Origin: Polaribacter huanghezhanensis
GTDB taxonomy: Bacteria > Bacteroidota > Bacteroidia > Flavobacteriales > Flavobacteriaceae
Assembly: GCF_030444335.1 (NCBI RefSeq)
Contig: NZ_CP128595.1
Location: 1,240,001-1,304,000 of the forward strand
Direction of reading: 5' to 3'
DNA: 64,000 nt
Position 1 is the stretch's first letter. Each line of letters begins with the position of its first letter. The notes below the pieces were generated by a model. It saw only the letters and a list, made by a program, of their open reading frames with translations. It searched no databases and was not told the DNA's origin. The translations under genes and the position numbers were made by a program. Shown piece after piece: positions 54,761 to 63,274 of this stretch.

Positions 54761-55843
54761 ATGGAAAACACAAAAGAATTAAGAACGTGGTTGGATGATA
54801 TGAAGCTTGCGCATCCACTAGTAATAGCAGGGCCTTGTAGTGCAGAAACCGAAGAGCAGGTTTTAAAAATTGCACACGAATTAAAAGATTCTGATGTAAA
54901 TTATTTCCGTGCCGGAATTTGGAAACCAAGAACAAGACCAGGAATGTTTGAAGGCGTTGGAGCAATCGGATTAAAATGGTTGCAAAAAGTAAAAGCAGAA
55001 ACAGGAATGAAAACCTGTACAGAAGTTGCCAATGCAGCTCATGTAAAGTTGGCGTTAGAATATGATGTTGATTTGTTGTGGATTGGTGCGCGTTCTACGG
55101 TTTCTCCTTTTATTATGCAAGAAATTGCTGACGCTTTAAAAGGAACAGAAAAAATTGTGTTGGTTAAAAACCCTGTAAATCCTGATTTGGCGTTATGGTT
55201 AGGCGGAATCGAAAGATTGTACACCGCCGGAATTAAAAATTTAGGAGCCATTCATAGAGGGTTTTCTACCTACGAAAAATCGAAATATAGAAACATTCCA
55301 GAATGGCAATTGGCAATTGAGTTTCAAAACAGATTTCCAGATTTACCATTAATTTGTGATCCATCTCATATTACAGGAAATAGAGAAATGATTTTTGATG
55401 TTTCTCAAACTGCTTTAGATTTAAATTTTGATGGTTTAATGATTGAAACTCATTTTGATCCAGAAAATGCTTGGAGTGATGCTGCGCAGCAAGTTACACC
55501 AACAAAATTAAAGCAAATTATGGAAGATTTAAAAATTAGAAAGATTACTGATAATGAATCTGATTATAGAGAATCCTTAAATAATTTGCGTGCACAGATT
55601 AATGTTGTTGATGCCCAGTTAATTGAAATGATGGGAAAAAGAATGAAAGTTGCTGATAAAATAGGTGCACTAAAAAAAGAGAAAAACGTAGCGGTTTTAC
55701 AATCTAGAAGATGGAATGAAATTTTAGGGAATATGATTTTAGAAGGAGAAAGTAAAGGTTTAAGTGAAGAGTTTGTCTTGAAAATGTTTAAAGCAATTCA
55801 CCAAGAATCAATCAATCATCAAGAAAAAATTATTAAAGGGTGA
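54761..55843 (+). CDS. Bifunctional DAHP synthase / chorismate mutase
   Basis: 360 residues. The N-terminal part (1-about 255) is an AroA-I-beta/KDO8P-like DAHP synthase: VIAGPCSAETEEQ, FRAGIWKPRTRPG, AIHRGFSTYEK and CDPSHITGNRE. After a linker, residues about 270-360 form an AroQ chorismate mutase (YRESLNNLRAQINVVDAQLIE as two parts, AVLQSRRWNEIL). It supplies the first committed step of the shikimate route and the branch-point step to prephenate. Fusions of this order are usual in Bacteroidota. Last gene of the operon, followed by a terminator. Confidence 0.94.
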   Translation: MENTKELRTWLDDMKLAHPLVIAGPCSAETEEQVLKIAHELKDSDVNYFRAGIWKPRTRPGMFEGVGAIGLKWLQKVKAETGMKTCTEVANAAHVKLALEYDVDLLWIGARSTVSPFIMQEIADALKGTEKIVLVKNPVNPDLALWLGGIERLYTAGIKNLGAIHRGFSTYEKSKYRNIPEWQLAIEFQNRFPDLPLICDPSHITGNREMIFDVSQTALDLNFDGLMIETHFDPENAWSDAAQQVTPTKLKQIMEDLKIRKITDNESDYRESLNNLRAQINVVDAQLIEMMGKRMKVADKIGALKKEKNVAVLQSRRWNEILGNMILEGESKGLSEEFVLKMFKAIHQESINHQEKIIKG

Positions 55844-55861
55844 TTTTTTAAATAAACTATT

Positions 55862-55909
55862 TAGCCGCAAAATCACGAATAATTAGTGAATCTGCGGCTA
55901 TTTTTTTTT
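55862..55909 (+). terminator. Terminator of the aromatic operon
   Basis: TAGCCGCA pairs with TGCGGCTA and TCAC with GTGA inside; nine T follow. Confidence 0.85.
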
Positions 55910-55939
55910 AATCATTTTTTTATTCTCATCTTTGTAATA

Positions 55940-56899
55940 ATGACAGGAATCGTATATAAATCTACAGGAAGTTGGTATCTGATTAAATCAGAAAATGGAT
56001 CGTTTTACGAATGTAGAATGAAAGGAAAGTTTAGAATTCAAGGGATTAAAAGCACTAATCCAATTGCTGTTGGCGATGTTGTAGATTTTGAAATTGAAAC
56101 CAAAAATGATACGGAAACTGGCGTAATTCATGAAATCCACGAACGTAAAAATTACATCATCCGTAAATCGGTAAATTTATCAAAACAAACACACATCATT
56201 GCTGCAAATGTAGATTTGGTTTTTCTATTAATTACGATTGATAATCCACCAACTTTTACAACATTTATAGATCGGTTTTTAGTAACTGCAGAAGCGTATT
56301 CTGTACCAACAATTTTGATTTTTAATAAAATTGATTCGTACGAATTAGAACAACGAGCAGAAGTGATGTATTTGAAAGATATTTATGAGAAAATTGGCTA
56401 TACGTGTGTAGAAGTTTCTGCTACAGAAAATAAAAATGTAGCTATAATAAAAGAAATGATGCTTGGTAAAACAAGCATGTTTATCGGTCATTCTGGTGTT
56501 GGAAAATCTACCTTGGTAAATGCCATTGAACCAACTTTAGATTTAAAAACCAAGGAAATATCGAATCAACATAAACAGGGGCAACACACAACAACTTTTG
56601 CGGAAATGTTCGATTTAAGTTTTAATGCCTCTATTATTGATACACCAGGAATTAAAGGCTTTGGTGTTGTAGATATGGAGAAAGAAGAAGTTGATAGTTA
56701 TTTTCCAGAGTTTTTAGCAGTTAAAAACGATTGTAAATTTAACAATTGTTTGCACGTAGAAGAACCAAAATGTGCTGTAAAAGAAGCTGTTGAAAACGAA
56801 GAAATTTCTTTTTCTCGGTATAAAAGTTACCTGCAAATTATTGCTGGAGAAGAGGAAAATTATAGAACTGATTTTTGGGAAAACGAAGACGATATTTAA
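55940..56899 (+). CDS. rsgA: Ribosome small-subunit-dependent GTPase RsgA
   Basis: Start taken at 55940 (MTGIVYKSTGSW), because the longer frame from 55886 reads through the upstream terminator and adds a spurious hydrophobic leader. The protein is 319 residues: an OB fold (1-about 70), a circularly permuted GTPase with NKID (G4), GHSGVGKSTLVN (G1) and DTPGIKGFG (G3), and a C-terminal zinc site with CKFNNCLHVEEPKC. It assists late 30S maturation. It abuts dtd directly. Confidence 0.95.
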   Translation: MTGIVYKSTGSWYLIKSENGSFYECRMKGKFRIQGIKSTNPIAVGDVVDFEIETKNDTETGVIHEIHERKNYIIRKSVNLSKQTHIIAANVDLVFLLITIDNPPTFTTFIDRFLVTAEAYSVPTILIFNKIDSYELEQRAEVMYLKDIYEKIGYTCVEVSATENKNVAIIKEMMLGKTSMFIGHSGVGKSTLVNAIEPTLDLKTKEISNQHKQGQHTTTFAEMFDLSFNASIIDTPGIKGFGVVDMEKEEVDSYFPEFLAVKNDCKFNNCLHVEEPKCAVKEAVENEEISFSRYKSYLQIIAGEEENYRTDFWENEDDI

Positions 56900-57352
56900 A
56901 TGAAAGCTGTAATTCAAAGAGTTAAACATGCTAGTGTAACTGTAAACAACATTAAGATAGCTACAATCCAAAACGGAATCTTATTATTGTTGGGAGTTGC
57001 AGAAAATGATTCAGCTGAAGACATTAGTTGGTTGTCAAAAAAAATTGCAAACCTCAGAATTTTTAATGATAAAAATGGTGTGATGAACAAATCTCTGTTA
57101 GAAATTAACGGAGAAGCAATTGTTGTGAGTCAATTTACTTTACAAGCAAGTACCAAAAAAGGAAATAGACCGAGTTATTTAAAAGCTGCAAAACCAGAAA
57201 TTGCGATTCCGATTTACGAAGAATTTGTACGTCAATTTGAAGTAGAAATTGGTGAAAAAGTGCAAACAGGTGAGTTTGGAGCAGACATGAAAGTTGAATT
57301 GCTAAATGATGGTCCAGTAACCATTATTATAGATACCGAGAACAAAATTTAA
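56900..57352 (+). CDS. dtd: D-aminoacyl-tRNA deacylase
   Basis: 150 residues with the DTD signatures MKAVIQRVKHASVTV at the start, SQFTLQASTKKGNRPS (catalytic Thr region, about 77-92) and the C-terminal NDGPVTIIID containing the cross-subunit GP motif. It removes D-amino acids from mischarged tRNA. Cotranscribed with rsgA, with no gap. Confidence 0.96.
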   Translation: MKAVIQRVKHASVTVNNIKIATIQNGILLLLGVAENDSAEDISWLSKKIANLRIFNDKNGVMNKSLLEINGEAIVVSQFTLQASTKKGNRPSYLKAAKPEIAIPIYEEFVRQFEVEIGEKVQTGEFGADMKVELLNDGPVTIIIDTENKI

Positions 57353-57385
57353 TTTCAATTTTTTAAGAAAAAATTAAGTGAAAAA

Positions 57386-57415
57386 TAAATATATTTTCCA
57401 TGGAAAATATATTTA
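57386..57415. promoter_or_regulatory. 30-base perfect palindrome upstream of yceI
   Basis: Centre CCATGG at 57398-57403, flanked on each side by a 12-base AT-rich arm (left arm TAAATATATTTT). Every position pairs. No T-run follows, and the palindrome ends 7 bases before the -7 box, covering the -33 region. It has the position of a dimeric repressor or activator site. Confidence 0.75.
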
Positions 57416-57422
57416 AAAAGAT

Positions 57423-57430
57423 TACATTTG
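57423..57430 (+). promoter_or_regulatory. -7 promoter box for yceI
   Basis: TACATTTG matches TAnnTTTG exactly, 29 bases before the ATG. Confidence 0.6.
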
Positions 57431-57459
57431 CCGTTCATAAAAAATAAAACAATTAAAAA

Positions 57460-58092
57460 ATGAAAAAACTAGTAATTTTAGCAATCGCATTTTCTGCGGT
57501 ATTGGTTTCTTGTAAAGAGAATAAGAAGGTAGAGGTAAAAGAAGAGGTAGCAGTAATTAAAAGTGCATCAGACTTAAATAACGTAGATGTAACGGCATCA
57601 GTTTTAAACTGGAAAGGAGCAAAACCAACAGGAGAACACAACGGAACAGTTGCTTTAAAAAGTGGTGGAATTTTAATCGAAAACGGCGTAATAACTGCAG
57701 GAGAATTTGTAGTTGACATGAGTACGATTACAAATTTAGATATGAAAGGTAAAGCAGGGGCAGGAAAAATTGAAGGACACTTAAAGTCTGTTGATTTCTT
57801 TGATGTAGCAGCATATCCAACAGCAAAATTTGTAATTACAAACGTTGAGAAGAAAGACGATAAATTAGCTGTAACCGGAAACTTAAATATTAAAGATGTA
57901 ACTAAAAGTATCACAATTCCGGCAACACTTTCTGAGGTTGATGGAGCATATGTTTTTAAAAGTGAAAACTTTAATATCAACAGAGCAGATTTTAATATAA
58001 AGTACGGTTCAAAATCTTTCTTTGATAATTTAAAAGATAAATTTGTAGACGATTTAGTAGAAATGTCTTTTGTTGTTAAAACAAAAGCATAG
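57460..58092 (+). CDS. YceI-family lipoprotein
   Basis: 210 residues. A lipoprotein signal ends at lipobox LVSC (Cys18), followed by a charged Lys/Glu linker and then the YceI beta-barrel lipocalin-like domain (about 40-208): VLNWKGAKPTGEHNGTV, HLKSVDFFDVAAYPTAKF and KSITIPATL. YceI proteins bind isoprenoid-type lipids in the periplasm. The upstream palindrome suggests strong regulation. Single gene. Confidence 0.93.
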   Translation: MKKLVILAIAFSAVLVSCKENKKVEVKEEVAVIKSASDLNNVDVTASVLNWKGAKPTGEHNGTVALKSGGILIENGVITAGEFVVDMSTITNLDMKGKAGAGKIEGHLKSVDFFDVAAYPTAKFVITNVEKKDDKLAVTGNLNIKDVTKSITIPATLSEVDGAYVFKSENFNINRADFNIKYGSKSFFDNLKDKFVDDLVEMSFVVKTKA

Positions 58093-58119
58093 TTGTTTCT
58101 ATAAAAAAATAAATTTTTT

Positions 58120-58149
58120 AAAACCCAAAACGAAAGTTTTGGGTTTTTA
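58120..58149. terminator. Bidirectional terminator between yceI and lrp
   Basis: AAAACCCAAAAC, loop GAAA, GTTTTGGGTTTT between two convergent genes. Confidence 0.85.
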
Positions 58150-58150
58150 T

Positions 58151-58609
58151 TTATAAGTTAATTGCAGTCGTATTTTTTACTTCTCCAATCGTAAAAATAC
58201 TGTGTGTACTTCCAATATGCTTAATTGCTGTTAGTTTGGTAATCATAAAATCTCTGTAAGATTCCATGTCTTTTACATAAATTTTAAGAATGTAATCGTA
58301 ATCGCCACTGACATGAAAACATTCCGAAACTTCTGGGAGTTTTAAAATTTCCGATTCAAAATTGCTTACATATTCTTTGGTGTGTTGAATCAATTTAATG
58401 TGACAAAAAACTAAGAATGAACGTTCAACTTTGTTTTTGTTGATAATCGCCACATAATTTTTAATTACATTTTCTTTCTCCAATTTTTTAACCCGTTCAT
58501 AAACAGCTGTTACAGATAAATTTAATTGTAACGAAAGTTTTTTTGTGGTCTGTTTACTGTCTTTTTGTAAAAGATGAATCAGTTTTTTATCAATAGTATC
58601 TAATTGCAT
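58151..58609 (-). CDS. Lrp/AsnC-family transcriptional regulator
   Basis: 152 residues. The N-terminal HTH is typical (DTIDKKLIHLLQKDSKQT, then LSVTAVYERVKKLE) and the C-terminal RAM/ACT-like effector domain has VSECFHVSGDYDYILKI. It should form octamer-type rings that sense amino acids. It is divergent from the methionine gamma-lyase-like gene at 58764, which is its most probable target. Confidence 0.93.
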   Translation of the reverse strand: MQLDTIDKKLIHLLQKDSKQTTKKLSLQLNLSVTAVYERVKKLEKENVIKNYVAIINKNKVERSFLVFCHIKLIQHTKEYVSNFESEILKLPEVSECFHVSGDYDYILKIYVKDMESYRDFMITKLTAIKHIGSTHSIFTIGEVKNTTAINL

Positions 58610-58763
58610 TCCGAAAATTTTTCTAGTTGATGTTGTAAATGATGTAAATTGTAGTTTTTAAATTTATTTTAAACCATAAAAATAGAAAAATAATCTATAT
58701 ATAATGAAATCAATTGATTAATAATCGGTGATGTTGTTTCTTTGTAAAACAAAACACAAGATT

Positions 58764-59963
58764 ATGAAATTTAAACCAGCAAATAACATTCAAGATTTAC
58801 AATATTTCGGAGAATTCGGAGGCGTAAATCCATCTATTTCAGATTCATCAACCTATACCTTTTTATCGGCAAAAACCATGTTCGATACGTTTGAAGGAAA
58901 TACTGATGGTTGTTATTTATATTCTCGTCATTCAACGCCAAGTAACTTATATCTAGGCGAAGCTTTGGCTGCAATGGAAGGAACAGAAACCGCAAATGTT
59001 GCAGGTTCAGGAATGGGTGCAATTACACCAACTATTTTACAGATTTGTGGCAACGGAGATCACATTGTTTCTAGTAGAACAATTTATGGAGGAACGTACG
59101 CTTTTTTAAAGAATTTTACGCCAAGAATGGGCATACAAACATCGTTTGTGGATATTACAAAAATTGCTATTGTTGAGGCAGCAATTACTAAAAACACAAA
59201 AATGATTTATTGCGAATCTGTAAGCAATCCTTTACTGGAAGTTGCAGACATCAAAGCACTATCTGCTTTATCGAAAAAACACAATTTACAATTGGTTGTA
59301 GATAATACGTTTTCGCCTTTGTCAATTTCTCCGGCTCAATTAGGTGCAGATGTTGTAATTCATAGTTTAACAAAATTTATCAACGGTTCTTCGGATACGA
59401 TGGGCGGCGTTGTTTGTGGTACAAAAGAATTTGTAAATTCTCAAAAAAGTGTGATTGACGGAGCAAGTATGTTGTTGGGTTCTTCGATGGATTCTTTGCG
59501 CTCTGCATCGATTTTAAAGAATATGAGAACCTTGCACATTAGAATGAAACAACACAGTAAAAATGCAGCTTTTTTAGCAGATAAATTTGAAGTTGAAGGA
59601 TTAAAAACGGTGTATCCAGGACTAAAATCGCACCCATCTCACGCCATTTTTAAATCGATGATGAACGAAGAATATGGTTTTGGAGGGATGTTAACAATTG
59701 ATGCCGGTTCTTTAGAAAAAGCAAATGCATTGATGGAGTTAATGCAAGAAAAAAACTTGGGTTACTTAGCGGTAAGTTTAGGTTTTTATAAAACACTTTT
59801 CTCTGCCCCCGGAACTTCAACTTCATCAGAAATACCAGAAGACGAACAAGAAGAAATGGGATTAACAGATGGATTAATTCGTTTTTCAATTGGTTTAGAT
59901 AATGATATTGAAAGAACTTATAAAATAATGAATGCTTGTATGAAACAAGTAGGAGTTTTATAA
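58764..59963 (+). CDS. Methionine gamma-lyase-like PLP enzyme
   Basis: Start at the ATG at 58764 (MKFKPANNIQDLQ); the in-frame ATG at 58728 adds residues without homology. 399 residues of the Cys/Met metabolism PLP family: YLYSRHSTPSNLYL, HSLTKFINGSSDTMGG with the PLP lysine, and FSAPGTSTSSEIPEDEQEEMG near the end (given as FSAPGTSTSSEIP). Divergence from an Lrp regulator fits a catabolic enzyme induced by amino acids, such as methionine gamma-lyase. The exact substrate is uncertain. Confidence 0.85.
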   Translation: MKFKPANNIQDLQYFGEFGGVNPSISDSSTYTFLSAKTMFDTFEGNTDGCYLYSRHSTPSNLYLGEALAAMEGTETANVAGSGMGAITPTILQICGNGDHIVSSRTIYGGTYAFLKNFTPRMGIQTSFVDITKIAIVEAAITKNTKMIYCESVSNPLLEVADIKALSALSKKHNLQLVVDNTFSPLSISPAQLGADVVIHSLTKFINGSSDTMGGVVCGTKEFVNSQKSVIDGASMLLGSSMDSLRSASILKNMRTLHIRMKQHSKNAAFLADKFEVEGLKTVYPGLKSHPSHAIFKSMMNEEYGFGGMLTIDAGSLEKANALMELMQEKNLGYLAVSLGFYKTLFSAPGTSTSSEIPEDEQEEMGLTDGLIRFSIGLDNDIERTYKIMNACMKQVGVL

Positions 59964-59964
59964 A

Positions 59965-60987
59965 TTAAATCCCTTTTATCCGATTCCAAAGTGTACTAAA
60001 AAAACCATCGGAAGGATTAAAATTATTGGTGGGTTTCGTTTCTAAACGAGACCCATTTTTTTTGATTTCAAAATTCATCACCGCTCTAACAGAATCTTGT
60101 TTTGTAAGCATTACATAACGCAAATCGTTGTAAATAATTTTTGTCGGATTTTTCTGTCTTTCAATGAAATAATACTGATCGCTAAACCAAGCTAATCTTT
60201 TTAAATCAGCATTTTTTGGGTTTAAAATTGTTGTATCTTTTGCAATGGTAATAAAAGTATCAGCTGTATTTTTAGTATCAAAAATCGAATAGTATGCAAT
60301 TTTATAATTGGTATTGGTTTCTGCAATTCCGTACCAAAGAAAATTATTTAGAATAGTTGGTTGTGTTCTATATCGGAGATAAGAAATGTTTGCTTTTTTA
60401 AAAGATTTTTTAAAAACAGCATCTATATAAATTTTATTTCCAATAGTAAAAAGCATGTATGCAGAACTGATGTAAATCCCCGCTTTTGTCCATTTTAAGC
60501 GTTTGGTATTTGTTCTTTTAAAGAATAAAACTACTATCATACAAGTCAAAAATGGAAGTGTATATAAAGGATCCACAACAGAAATATTGTTAAATGCAAC
60601 TCTATAATCAGAAAAAGGTGCAAACAATTGTGTTCCGTAAGGCGTAAAACAATCTAAAATTGGGTGTGTAAAAATTGATAAAAAGAACAATAGAGTCCAA
60701 TCTTTTTTGGTAGTGGTATCTATTCTTTTTCCAGAATTATATAATTTGAAGAAAACAAATCCGAAGATAAAAGCGCCTACAAAAGCAAAGGTAAGCGAAT
60801 GCATAAATCCTCTGTGAAAAGTCATAATATCAATGCTGTTAGAGTAAAATAACTTCCCAATAAAAACATCCAAATCAGGGATTGTTCCGCCTATTGCGCC
60901 AAATAATAATGCTTTATTTCCTATCTTTTTACCGAGTGCAATTTCGCCGCAAGCAGCACCTAAAACAATCTGAGTTAACGAATCCAT
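59965..60987 (-). CDS. Membrane-bound metal-dependent hydrolase (YdjM/DUF457 family)
   Basis: 340 residues. MDSLTQIVLGAACGE, PDLDVF (metal Asp) and FHRGFMHSL (metal His) are the DUF457/YdjM signatures in the first 70 residues, with about four membrane spans in the first 200. The C-terminal 140 residues are extracytoplasmic-looking and of unknown function. The -7 box lies only 6 bases before the ATG, so the mRNA may be leaderless. Confidence 0.88.
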   Translation of the reverse strand: MDSLTQIVLGAACGEIALGKKIGNKALLFGAIGGTIPDLDVFIGKLFYSNSIDIMTFHRGFMHSLTFAFVGAFIFGFVFFKLYNSGKRIDTTTKKDWTLLFFLSIFTHPILDCFTPYGTQLFAPFSDYRVAFNNISVVDPLYTLPFLTCMIVVLFFKRTNTKRLKWTKAGIYISSAYMLFTIGNKIYIDAVFKKSFKKANISYLRYRTQPTILNNFLWYGIAETNTNYKIAYYSIFDTKNTADTFITIAKDTTILNPKNADLKRLAWFSDQYYFIERQKNPTKIIYNDLRYVMLTKQDSVRAVMNFEIKKNGSRLETKPTNNFNPSDGFFSTLWNRIKGI

Positions 60988-60992
60988 AGACG

Positions 60993-61000
60993 CAAATGTA
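60993..61000 (-). promoter_or_regulatory. -7 promoter box next to the DUF457 start codon
   Basis: CAAATGTA on the top strand is TACATTTG on the bottom strand. The start of transcription would fall at or next to the ATG at 60987. Confidence 0.5.
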
Positions 61001-61066
61001 GTAAACGAAATTGATTTGCATAGCTTCTTCTAAAATCGTAACATTACAACACAAAAATTTTATACA

Positions 61067-62551
61067 ATGCAAGACGATAAAAACATTTCTGAAATTAAGA
61101 TTGAAGACCAAAAAATAATTGAAAACAAAGAGTTAAATATTTGGGAAGCCCTATTTCCTGTTCTAATTTTAATCGGAATGTTAGCGTATAATGTTTATAT
61201 TTTTGGTGATGATGCACTGAGTGGATCTAATCAATTTATTTTATTGATGGGTGCAGCAGTAGCGGCAATTGTTGGTTTTAGAAATAAAGTTTCTTTTGAA
61301 CGAATGATTGAAGAAGTTGCTGAGAATATTAAATCTACAGCTGGGGCAATTTTAATTTTATTATTAGTTGGTGCTTTGGCAGGAACTTGGTTGATCAGCG
61401 GAATTATTCCTGCAATGATTTATTACGGATTGCAGGTGTTAAATCCAACGATATTTTTAGCGGCTTGTTTAATAATTTGTGCAGTAATTTCTATTGCCAC
61501 TGGTAGTTCTTGGACCACTTCAGCAACGGTTGGTATTGCATTAATTGGTATTGGAGATGCCTTGGGGATTTCTTTAGGAATGACAGCCGGAGCAATCTTG
61601 TCTGGAGCTTATTTTGGAGATAAAATGTCGCCAATGTCAGATACCACAAATCTAGCGCCCGCAATGGCAGGAACAGATTTGTTTACACATATTAGATACA
61701 TGGCGCTAACGACAGTTCCTACAATAATTATAACATTAATTGTATTTATAATTTTAGGGTTTACACAAAATGTAACTGGAGAAGCAGATACAAGTTCGTT
61801 GTTAGTTGATATAGATAAAGCATTTAATATTACTCCTTGGTTATTTTTAGTTCCAGTTGGAGTAATTGTTTTAATTGTAAAGAAAACGCCTCCGTTAATT
61901 GCATTGTTAATTGGTACTCTAGCTGCAGCCGTTTTTGCGTTGATTTTTCAACCAGAAGTTGTTGCACAAATTGCAGGAGTGAAAGAATTAGATTTTAATT
62001 CTGCTTATAAAGGAGTAATGAAAGCCATAACAGTAGAAACTTCTGTAGCAACAGAAAATAAAGCATTAGCCGATTTATTTACAGCTGGCGGAATGGCAAA
62101 AATGCTTGGAACCATTTGGTTGATTTTATGTGCAATGACTTTTGGTGGTGTTATGGATGCCATTGGAGCTTTGGCAAGAATTAGCAGTTTTATGTTGGGG
62201 CTTTTTGATTCAGTTTTTGGATTGTTTGCAAGCACAGTAGCAACGTGTATTGGATTAAATATTACAGCTTCAGATCAATATTTAGCAATTGTAGTTCCGG
62301 GTAAAATGTATGCAAAAGCATATAAAGATGCTGGATTAGCACCAGAAAATTTAAGTAGAACGCTAGAAGATTCTGGAACCGTAACGTCAGTGTTAGTTCC
62401 TTGGAATACTTGTGGAGCGTATCAATCTGGAGTTTTAGGTGTTGGTGTTTCAGAATATTTTTTCTACGCAATCTTTAACTGGCTGAGTCCTATTATGACT
62501 TTAATTTTCGCTGCATTTAAAATCAAAATAAAACAGTTGGTTAAAAAATAA
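61067..62551 (+). CDS. NhaC-type Na+/H+ antiporter
   Basis: 494-residue polytopic membrane protein with about eleven spans. GALAGTWLISGIIPAMIYYG, ATGSSWTTSATVG, GAYFGDKMSPMSDTTN and the C-terminal ALVVPW-like TSVLVPWNTCGAYQ are NhaC-family signatures. It exchanges sodium for protons, fitting a marine lifestyle; malate/lactate exchange (MleN type) is an alternative within the same family. It ends at the base before the acetyltransferase remnant. Confidence 0.92.
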   Translation: MQDDKNISEIKIEDQKIIENKELNIWEALFPVLILIGMLAYNVYIFGDDALSGSNQFILLMGAAVAAIVGFRNKVSFERMIEEVAENIKSTAGAILILLLVGALAGTWLISGIIPAMIYYGLQVLNPTIFLAACLIICAVISIATGSSWTTSATVGIALIGIGDALGISLGMTAGAILSGAYFGDKMSPMSDTTNLAPAMAGTDLFTHIRYMALTTVPTIIITLIVFIILGFTQNVTGEADTSSLLVDIDKAFNITPWLFLVPVGVIVLIVKKTPPLIALLIGTLAAAVFALIFQPEVVAQIAGVKELDFNSAYKGVMKAITVETSVATENKALADLFTAGGMAKMLGTIWLILCAMTFGGVMDAIGALARISSFMLGLFDSVFGLFASTVATCIGLNITASDQYLAIVVPGKMYAKAYKDAGLAPENLSRTLEDSGTVTSVLVPWNTCGAYQSGVLGVGVSEYFFYAIFNWLSPIMTLIFAAFKIKIKQLVKK

Positions 62552-63011
62552 ATGATTGTTAAAGCGGCTCCTTCTGATGCAGAAACACTAACCCAAATTG
62601 CGTTAGAATCAAAAGCGTATTGGGGATATTCTTCAGCACAATTAGAAAGTTGGAGATCAGATTTAACAATTCTTCCAGAAACTTTTAATGATTGGGAGTG
62701 GTTGTAAATTTACAATCGATACTGAAATTGAAGATTTTTATTTATTAAATAGAATAGATTCAAGAAGTTGTGTGTTAGAATTTCTATTTGTAAAACCACC
62801 ATTTATAGGAAAAAATATCGGAGGACAATTAATAGAACATGCTATTAAAAGTTGTAGAACCAATAGTTGTAAAGTTTTAAGTGTACTTTCTGATCCAAAC
62901 GCGGTAGCTTTTTATGAGAAGTATGGATTTAAAACAATCTCTCTAAAAGAAAGTTCAGTTCCTGATAGGTTTTTACCTGAAATGGAACTAGAATTCCTAG
63001 AAAAGAGATGA
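62552..63011 (+). pseudogene. Frameshifted GNAT acetyltransferase
   Basis: The ATG at 62552 opens a GNAT N-terminus (ALESKAYWGYSSAQLESW) that stops at TAA 62705. The rest of the domain continues in the +1 frame from about 62688: CVLEFLFVKPPFIGKNIGGQL is the acetyl-CoA loop (given in parts) and DPNAVAFYEKYGFK the last motif. The two halves make one normal-length N-acetyltransferase of about 150 residues with a small deletion near 62690-62707. A sequencing error could also explain it. Confidence 0.82.
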
Positions 63012-63012
63012 A

Positions 63013-63249
63013 TTATTTCTTCTTTAAAAGATGTAAAATTCCAGAAATCAATAAAAGAACCCAAGGTAAACCGTGTAACAACACGTCAAAATAATCTTGA
63101 AATTGCATTGCGTGTTCTCCGGAAAAAGCACTTCCTCCTAAAATCCATTGAATTTTACCCCAAATATGTGGCGGATTAAATGGCGCTAAACCTAAAGTTA
63201 AACTTGCGATTAAAAAGAGCTTCCAATTGTCTCGTAATTTTTGTTTCAT
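63013..63249 (-). CDS. Small two-span membrane protein
   Basis: 78 residues from the ATG at 63249 (MKQKLRDNWK); a longer frame from 63303 would overlap the porin gene. Two hydrophobic segments (about 10-26 and 57-73) separated by a loop with FNPPHIWGKIQWILGG, conserved-looking among flavobacterial hypothetical proteins with RLFxxxLxLGLAPFxP patterns. Function unknown. Confidence 0.65.
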   Translation of the reverse strand: MKQKLRDNWKLFLIASLTLGLAPFNPPHIWGKIQWILGGSAFSGEHAMQFQDYFDVLLHGLPWVLLLISGILHLLKKK

Positions 63250-63274
63250 TTTTCGGGTATTTTCTACTTTGTGA

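Noticed and set aside
55886..55939. N-terminal extension of RsgA
   Set aside because: It reads through the terminator T-run and encodes a hydrophobic stretch not found in this cytoplasmic GTPase; the ATG at 55940 fits the family.
57453..57980. 175-codon leftward frame over yceI
   Set aside because: The rightward frame encodes a complete YceI lipoprotein with promoter and palindrome; the leftward frame has no recognisable domain.
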